NCBI RefSeq assembly: GCF_037975245.1 | Contig: NC_092566.1 | Coordinates: forward strand, 2,916,001-2,976,000 | DNA from: Apostichopus japonicus | Taxonomy: Eukaryota; Echinodermata; Holothuroidea; Aspidochirotida; Stichopodidae | Reading direction: 5' to 3' | Length of the DNA: 60,000 bases | Shown: in pieces, positions 51,825 to 60,000 of the stretch | How positions within the stretch are numbered: position 1 is the first letter of the stretch | How the letters are laid out: each line of letters opens with the position of its first letter | Program-made: the position numbers and the translations under genes | Notes under the pieces: model-generated | Seen by the model: the letters and a program-made list of their open reading frames with translations, nothing else | The model's database searches: none | Told to the model about the DNA's origin: nothing

Positions 51825-54800
51825 TCTTTATCGTTCACTTCGTTAAAATTGAAGCGATACCAGGCTGGTAATCAGATCACACAGAAAATTTGGTTTTCTC
51901 TTGATATTTCGTGCACCAGCCGAACGTACAGTAATCTGGCATATTTGAGTAATCATGTTATAGTCACTTAGGATCTTAATAAAAACATCTTGAGGTTTTA
52001 TGCAAGTATATAATGTTACAAATAATCTATCGTTAACTTGCAAGTTGTGCCTGATAAAAATGACTATATATGGAAATATGCTGTTAAACTGTATTGCTCA
52101 TGCCTTAAGTTCAATACAGTCTGAAAATGACTAATAAAATGGAACTTTATTGACTACATCTCTTGGATTTGCATACTTACATTTAGTCTGCAGGCTAAGA
52201 CTAATTCCTGGGGTCTTCGTGCTGACAATATTTACAAGCCACGCCCAATCGTCTATTTATTTACTCGGTTACAGAGATTAAAGAGAAACTGTAATGCAAC
52301 AGGGATATGGGAGCTGGCATTATGCGATTCTTCGAATTGCTGATTAATGCAATTGCTTGCTGATATCATTATTTGAAATGTTAATATCACTCATTCATTT
52401 GATCATCATCAACAGATAGTCACGATCTTAATTGAGGCAGCACATATCCTAAAGGCATTGTTTGGCATATAATTTCCTCTCAAATATATATTGGTCTTGG
52501 TGCCGTGTATCCTATTTGCTCAATTCTTTGGTATTTAGGAAATGTATGCATGATGGATGTATTCCAGGTGATTAGAAATGTACCAACAGTGTCTCGTATG
52601 GAATGTATCACAACATTGGGTCGGGGGCTGAGGGGGAGAATCCCAGTAGGATTTGAGATTTTCCCTAGGTTTTGTTTTAGTTCTATACATATGCTGCGGT
52701 CACACAGATAAGACAATGTATTTTGAATTTTTCGGCATTTTATACGACATGTTGGCTTGTTCCTCAAAACAACGTCTTTAAACGCCATGATAATTTGTCT
52801 TAGACTGTTTCTGGAAATTTTGAATTTGTTTACCTTTTTGTCAATATTTTTCCGGCACTTATTCGAATTAAAAATTGCGATCTATTAATCTACTTTTAGT
52901 TTTATCATCAGCATTTTGTCCCTAAATATCATTTTCACCCCTGAAAAACTCTAGCTACCGTCAATGCGGGCAGCTCTCCCCCCCCCCCCCGCCCCTCCCC
53001 GCCCCTCCCCGCTCCCGGGCATTACTTATGGCTAATATCACTTCTATTTCAAGGAGTCTCTTACTTGTACTATTTAATAGGTTTAGATATTTGTTGACAT
53101 TAATGAATCTTTTGGTAGGCACACAGTCTACGTCATTTGGTTAAAGGTAGTCAGTATAGGCCCCAAGTTATAGCACGCTATAATTGCTAGAAGTTTTCAA
53201 AAACTACTTTCCTGGAGGTCCTTGCTCTCCAAGTCATTCTCATACATTTTTAAGGAACACACAAGATGACTGAATATCCCAGTGAGGAAATTTTCCTCGA
53301 AGGTTGTAATAAAAACAGTTTAAGAATTTTGACCAAATGTGACCATATTTGATTATCTAGCATATTTGGGGCCAATACAGCATACCTTTGAAGGGTGTGA
53401 GAGTATTGATGGTAACTTGTGTGAGCGGTTCCCGGACAATTCCCCCTGGACGATTTCCCCCCGGACTATTACCCCCCGGACGATTCCCCCTCGGACAATT
53501 CCCACCCGGACAATTCCCAACCCTGACATTTGCCCCCCGGACAATTTCCCCCCGGACAGTCCCCTTCCTCGGAAATTTCGACGATTGATTGACAGCCGAT
53601 GTAGGCGGGGTTAAGACTATTATTCCAGTAAAATTGGTGGTGTGCAACAGGAGATTTCAGTTTTGGTTTCGATGACAATCGTAACAATTCCTGTTGCATC
53701 TGGCAAGGCATAAAAAAGATTCAAATAAAAGCCTCTACCGGGAAACAAATGCAGCTAAAGTGCGCGCGAAGTGCGCAGAAAATGTTAAAGTTATCTAGCT
53801 AACATGCATGTGCAAGGAGTAATTAATTCTCACAGCATCGATGCAGCTTGTGCGCGCGAAGCGCACCAAATCTCTTTTTTCCAAAAATTTACCAAATTGA
53901 CGCCCAAAATATTATCATTGTGTCAGTTAAGCTATAGTATACACAATGCACGCGAAACAAGAAAGTGTTTTGGTACTTTGTCTCCTAAACTACAGTCGTT
54001 TTGCTATTTAAGCTTTTCAATTCAACTGTGTTCGTATGTTTTCTACATTGCAAAATTATTACATTGGTAGCGTGACAGGACGAAAGTGGTTATTCAGATC
54101 TCTATGTAAGTAGACCAAAGTAAACCCATATCTCACTTCTTTATGTTGAAAAAAATAAGCGAAAGTCAGTCTCTACAGGGCAGACATGGTTTACACACAG
54201 AAAGCGGAAATAAATAAATATATTACTAATGCACGAGAATCTCGCACAAAGATACGCGTTGTTCGTATCTTTAACTTCGTGAATATTTTTTCTCAAGTGA
54301 GTTGGACCTGTTGGTTATGCTAATATAAAATAATATCGTTCACACGCACAGTTTTTATTGGTACTTAGCGTTATAAAATCGTCCCAATTGGGTGCTCCCG
54401 ATTGACAATTTTCTTTGGGCTATTGTCAGGGGGAAATTGTCCGGGGGGGGGGAGGATAGTCCGGGGGGAAATTGTCCGGGAGGGTTATTGACCGGGGGGT
54501 AATTGTCCGGGGGGAAGTCGTCCGTGATGGGAATTGTCCGGGGGGGAATTGTCTGGGGTGGGAACTGTCCGGGGTGGGAATTGTCTGGGTGGGAATTGTC
54601 CGGGGGGTAATTGTCCCGGGGAAGTTGTCTGGGGGGTAATTGTCCAGGGGGTAATCGTCCAGGGGGGAGTTGTCCGGTCACCGTGTGAGCTTGGATTCAG
54701 AACTTAGCTTTGTGGTAGGAAATACAGGAAACGGTTTTTTTTGTTTGTGGTTTAATTTCTGCTTGACGAAAAGGCTAAATCTTTAGGTCTCTAAGTTGTT

Positions 54801-56784
54801 GTTCGCTGCTCTTTTTATAATGAGGTTGATGCAGTCCTTACTAGAATGAGCAAGTTTGATAATGACATCAATTTGTATGTAGAAATTTCCTTCTAACAGT
54901 CAGTACCAAGCCAAACGTGTTCTGGAGACAACACGAAATGTGGGCGCGGTCTACGAAACGTCATCATGAAGTACTTAGCAGTTAGTCTCAGCTGCTTTCG
55001 TATCGGTTTCGTTATTGTTCTCGCGAATCTTTTTTATGCAACTGCTGTTAAAAATAAAACACTCCACCTTCATCTTCAGAAAAACAATTAATTTGTGGTA
55101 GGATGTACGTTTCATTCATCTCCATCTTATACCTTTCTCAGGAACAATATACTCGACAACTAACACAACTAGTGACCCTCTTTTGACTCAAAATCTATTT
55201 ACATACTCCGTCTACAAAAGTGTTGCTTGTGTGCATTACAATAAAAAATCTGCTCACACTCAATTTCTATGACTGAATACCAATGGTTCCTGAAACGTCA
55301 ACAATCTTGTAGTTATATGGACAACTCGTCCATCGTATTTTCCCTTTATACAGTTATTCACTTGGGTTACCCGTCTTTCAGTTTTATAAAGGAAAATATC
55401 AGCATGGATCCCTTGTACTTAAGATGTAACTAGGATAACATCAAATAAACGTACGAGCGAAAACTGATTAAAATAACAAATAAGTTAAGATTCAATAATA
55501 GGGACGAGTTGTCCTAATATCTTCTCTCAATGTACTTAAATCAGGAAGCCATCACATCATTTGTTTAGCACATTATACATGTATAAAGAATTTCACACGT
55601 TCTCAATGTGTTGTGCGTGTGAAGATCAATAACATTTGAAGAGTCAGGATGGGACAGTCTTAACTCTCTTGAATATCTACCTACATGGAATCACACTGGC
55701 AAGACGCGTCAAGATTGCTCACTGAACAGTCCTTTTTGTTATAAATGGTAACACCATCCCTGCTTTATTCCTGCAAAGGTTTATTAGCCTAAGTCTTGCC
55801 CCCTTTTCCTTACTTTATTACATAGTACTAGTTGTACTAGGCTGGCAACTAAGTAAGTTGGGACTAGCCTAAGCCTAGTCTACGTTACAGCTTAGATTAG
55901 GATAAGTTTAAGCATAACGTTAAAGTTAGCCTTTTAGCATGAGAGAAAGTTGAAAGTTAGACCTTTGTCTAAAGTTAGGATTATGTGTGACACAAAGATC
56001 ACATTTACTAAAGAGGTTTTAAATTTCCTGCATTATGGCATTTCAATTTTCCCTAGTAGGAGTTGGACTAGCCATATTGGCATTAGACATTAACCCTATG
56101 TTTAAGTAAAAATATCTCATTAACTGTCCCAAAGCTTAAATTTACTGTAGGACTAGGTCATTTTGAAAAGATTGTTGAGTTATTTACCGATCACTTTGAA
56201 GGCTGACAATGGAATTGGAAGAAACATTCTGTGCCAAAATTCAACAAAGAGTGAAAAATGGAATAACAGAATTCCATTGATTACTGTATGGTTCTATGTA
56301 CTTTCTACAGATCAACCAGTGAAATCACCGTTTATTATATCTTTGAACTTTGCAGCTATTCATGCATGAGTTATATAAGTAGTGCTACATTGGTACTGGT
56401 AGACTAACCCTATTATACTAAAGTCAGTGTAAGGCCTACTGTTAGACAAATGTTTAAATAAGAAATGTTTGTTTGTTTGTTTTGTAAGCACATTTTGTAA
56501 TACTTCATTAAATGTCCTTCCAAATTTGGAGATAAAGAGTAACTGTGGGATTACTTATTTAGATCTATGGAATCAAGTTCAAACAGTGTTGATATCTCAA
56601 ATGTACATGCACTTCTGCATTAGCTACTATGTAATTCCCAAACTACTTACAGGAATCCTTTTTTAATATTGTTTTTTTTTTTAACTTAACAGAGGCCAAA
56701 CAAGACACCTTTCTAGAAATGCTGTTTCATGATGGATAGTTGACCTATTCACACAGACTTTGACCTTTCATGGTACCCATATAA
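51825..56784. other. Spacer between BLOC1S2 and NDST
   Basis: It contains the putative promoter of BLOC1S2 and the 5' flank of NDST, a C/G-rich run at 52978-53012 and the inverted-repeat element at 53427-54682. An acceptor-like TTAACAG near 56693 suggests a spliced 5' untranslated exon for NDST. A minus-strand frame at 52480-52788 has no recognised similarity. Confidence 0.55.
53427..54682. mobile_element. MITE with tandem-repeat inverted termini and 8-bp duplication
   Basis: The element is flanked by GTGTGAGC on both sides (53419-53426 and 54683-54690). The left end is about 145 bases of repeats with core CCGGACAATTCCCCC; the right end is about 265 bases of the inverse core GGGGGGAATTGTCCGG. 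The outermost bases GGTTCCCGGACAA and GGTGACCGGACAA (read inward) agree. The interior is AT-rich without a transposase. Repeated GTGCGCGCGAAG-like phrases occur at about 53760 and 53850. Confidence 0.9.
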
Positions 56785-59700
56785 ATGTCAAAGGGAATAA
56801 GTCCAATCTGTCATTCATATACAATGAGGCTTTTTCGAGTGACAGCTCCTCCTAGGATTAGGACAGGGCTGATCATTACAGTTGTAGTCAGTTTGTCCAG
56901 CCTGTGGTTATTAATGCAGCAAATATCATCGCCAACAGAAGGCGAGAAATCCCCTTCACACGACAGTGTAGTCATTAAAGCGCATACCTCTGCGAAGGAG
57001 ACAACTTTTAGTCAAAACAGATATACTCATCAGACCTCGCAAGACCAAGGTGACGTTTACCTTATCGCAGAGGAGTCCGCAGCACTGGTTATTGTGCATG
57101 GAGATGAAAAGCAAAAAGACTTTGGTAACCAAATTTTAGTAGCTTTAGATGCCAATAGATTCAAAGTGAAGGCTGTGAAATTTGAGACTCAGGAATTACC
57201 GTTCCTAGTTAAAGGAGGGGAGGGTTTATATTCAATAATTATTTTCCAAAATTTACTGACTTACATTAATTTACGAGAAGTCGATCGCTCGCTTATCGAC
57301 GGTTATTGCCAAAGGTATAAAGTTGGTATAGTCGCTTTTACCGGACCGTCTCTGGATAATGAATATTCAATGAAGGTCGGAAATTTTCCTCTGGTCATGG
57401 ACAAGAAGATGACTCTGAAAGATTTATCACTCAATTCGGAAAGTCCTGTATTTCATATAACCAAAACAAAACGCACGCTAAGTGGGATACTACCCGGCGA
57501 AGACTGGACGGTTTTTCGTAGCAATCACTCCACCTACCAGTCGATAGCTCTGGCCAAGACTCGAACACAGGATATGCTTAACTTGGTGCCTGACTCCAAG
57601 CCGATACTTCACACAACGGTGATTCATGACCTCGGCCACTACGACGGTATTCAGCGAGTCCTCTTTGGTTCAGATTTCACGCTGTGGTTGCATTACATTC
57701 TTTTCTTGGACTCTGTAAGATTTCTCAGTGGAGGAAGACTGTCCGTCGATCTCAAGAGGTATATATTAGTGGACGTGGACGACATTTTTGTCGGAAGTGC
57801 AGGAATCAGAATGAAACGTATCGATGTTGAGGTGAGATCTCTTCCTTGTTGGTTTATTTGCCTACTGTACCTACCTGTAATCGAGATGCGATACAACAGT
57901 TTTGTCAGTATTAAGGTATCCGTAATTGTTTGTAATATTGCAGTATATTTTGCATTTATTGTTATGTTTGTTTTCACATTTACATTTGTTTCAGATTCAG
58001 ATTATATCCTCATAGAGTCACAGTATTGAAGACTAGTAACATATATTTCCTAACTACTGCATACAAGAGTAGAATTGATAATGACATTGTTATATATAAC
58101 TTCTGTATAGAAAGGAAACAGAGATGGAGATACTTATAGAATAAAAGTTGAGAATTGTTTTCTTTTAAGTTTGAATCATTTGAAACATATGAATCAAAGG
58201 TTACCACATACTGTACATATATATTGCTGTGCATCTCATTACTGACTATCGCACTGTATCTACCATTTCTTTTCAAACTTCTTTCCGACAGGCGATGCTG
58301 GTAGAACAGGACATACTCGCCAAACTCGTGCCAGGTTTTCGGTTTAATCTTGGCTTCTCCGGTAAATTTTTCCAACGTGGTACGGACGAGGAAAACCTCG
58401 GAGACGAGAGGCTCCTGAAGCATGCAGACAAATTCTGGTGGTTTCCGCACATGTGGAATCATATGCAGCCGCATAAATACAATTCATCATCGAAAATGAT
58501 TCAGGACATGAAGAAAAACAAACAGTTTGCACAGGTCAGTCAAACCTTGTAAAAAGAAAATTTAAAAGGATACTCCTTAGGACAAGTGATTTTAGACAGT
58601 TAATGAAATTCATATTTTCCTCTTTTTTCAGCCAAGAGTCAATTTTTAGATTGACTATCCTGTTAACACTAGTGAAAAGGTAAATAAAGACCTGCCACTG
58701 TTGAGATTTCATTTATTGATGTTAACACAGAGATTAATTTAGCAGATACATTTTGCACAGCAATGTTGATGGTTCATAAAGTGTGATTATAACTAAAATT
58801 ATGTACATGCAAATGGTTCTGTACGCCAAAAAATTGCCATGTACAACTTTTGCTTCTGTACATAGCATTTGGTTTCCCCTCGCTATGCAGTAATGCAAAA
58901 TTCAATAAACAGTACAGAAATTAAGTAACATTATTTGCATCGCTCTTGACTACAGGATAATTGGATCCCTGTCCATAAAGGTTATGCAGTTGCGCCTCAC
59001 CACTCGGGAGTGTACCCTGTCCAAGAGGAACTGTACTCCTCCTGGAAATCGGTCTGGCAGATTGAGGCCACCAGCACGGAGGAGTACCCTCATCTTAGAC
59101 CATCTCGTAACAGAAGAGGCTTTATACATAAAGGAATTATGGTCCGTACCACAACAGAAAAATAACTAGAATACAGTAGGAGTGATGTAACCATTGCTAC
59201 TGCTCCTCCAGGGATGTTGGGGGTTGGGGGGCGGAGGAGGGGTTTGGCAAGGAGCAGATGGGGATAACTAAGGATAAAGTTGGATATGATATTTTATGCA
59301 GTAATACTGACCTCCCTCCCCCCCCCCATAACAATTGTGCTCCACTTAGGTATCCCCATCTGCTCCTTGTTTATCCATTTATCTTGTGATTTTTTTTTAT
59401 TTTATGGATTCTAGAATTCCTTTATAATAGAAATGAGTAGCTAGACTAGGCATGTTGAATCTCAAATAGTTATGTAAAGTTGGCAAATCATGAACATTCC
59501 CACTGTTTTGTTATCTGTTGTTTATGAGTAAAGATGTGTAAAACCATATAAAATCAGTAAATATTCTTAATTTAAGTAAATTTTGGGAAAGACATTCTAG
59601 TAGGTTGTTTGAGTTTGATCGGCTGCTATGTCTGTTTTGGGTATAACCGCAAAGTTTGACACTGAAAGTGTCCATCAAAAGTAAAACAGGTGCTTGAAGC

Positions 59701-60000
59701 ACCCAAATGTTTATGTTTATACTTTGCTGTTTAGTCTGAGTGAGTGAATGACAAGTAACAGAAACTACAAGGGACAAACAAATGTCCACATTCTCTTACA
59801 CAGGCTCTTTAGTGGATTAGCAGTTTGCTAACAGTTATTGCTTTATTTTGAGTTTAGTATGAGTTAAGTTGCTTTTGAAGTCATTATTGGTGTCCGATGA
59901 ATCAAATGAAATGATCCAGTCATGTGTTTGGACCAATACTGAGTAGTTAGTCTTCTGTTTCCCATTCCAGAAATGATATTACACTTTGCCTAGACTCCTT
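56785..60000 (+). CDS. Heparan sulfate N-deacetylase/N-sulfotransferase, 5' part
   Basis: A Golgi type II membrane enzyme that removes acetyl groups from GlcNAc of heparan sulfate and N-sulfates the product. Three exons are visible: 56785-57831, 58292-58534 and 58956-59141, all phase 0, encoding the first 492 residues. A short cytoplasmic N-terminus is followed by a membrane anchor at about residues 28-45. Family blocks include [41 protein letters not shown] (Asp330-Val-Asp332-Asp333), [25 protein letters not shown] and [10 protein letters not shown] (His445-His446) with [11 protein letters not shown]. These belong to the deacetylase half. The sulfotransferase half must lie beyond the window. 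Two in-frame ATGs, 56785 and 56824, compete for the start. The last intron begins at 59142. Confidence 0.95.

Noticed and set aside
52480-52788. 102-residue minus-strand frame
   Set aside because: No domain recognised; could be a degenerate repeat piece, but I cannot support a gene.

Overview
The window is animal nuclear DNA. It is AT-rich, with short conserved coding exons bounded by GT/AG junctions, long introns, no operons, and many microsatellites and small DNA transposons. The gene families (long-chain acyl-CoA synthetase, family-A neuropeptide GPCR, BLOC-1 subunit 2, heparan sulfate N-deacetylase/N-sulfotransferase) are metazoan. Divergence from the vertebrate proteins together with the repeat style suggests a marine invertebrate. 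An echinoderm or another ambulacrarian is my guess, but nothing in the window proves it.

Layout: (1) 1-6288 is upstream or intergenic DNA with AT microsatellites. (2) 6289-19771, + strand, is a 19-exon acyl-CoA synthetase of the ACSL1/5/6 type. The exons join in frame to 832 codons, about 155 of them forming an acidic C-terminal tail that the family normally lacks. (3) 19772-22728 is the 3' flank and spacer. (4) 22729-33372, + strand, is a five-exon, 401-residue rhodopsin-class peptide receptor with orexin/allatotropin- or QRFP/NPFF-like features. (5) 33373-46812 is a 13.4-kb repeat-rich spacer holding a 1.4-kb repeat in two copies, hAT-like MITEs, a rearranged LINE fragment and two tRNA-derived SINEs. 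(6) 46813-51824, - strand, is a complete five-exon BLOC1S2 of 148 residues. (7) 51825-56784 is spacer with a 1.26-kb inverted-repeat transposon. (8) 56785 to the window end, + strand, is the 5' part of an NDST gene.

The genes are unrelated in pathway (fatty-acid activation, peptide signalling, lysosome-related organelle biogenesis/transport, heparan sulfate modification), as is usual for animal gene order.

The most notable non-coding signal is a complete hammerhead ribozyme core (12764-12804) in an ACSL intron. It lies four bases downstream of a tRNA-like Pol III A-box/B-box pair, and its helix III is a palindrome that suits dimeric hammerhead folding. Other useful observations are several MITEs whose ends can be fixed by 8-bp target-site duplications, a palindromic TTAA element, two elements whose terminal inverted repeats are built from short tandem repeats, a LINE fragment with a 51-bp snap-back inverted repeat, and a nearly G-free 0.9-kb pyrimidine-rich repeat in the first ACSL intron.
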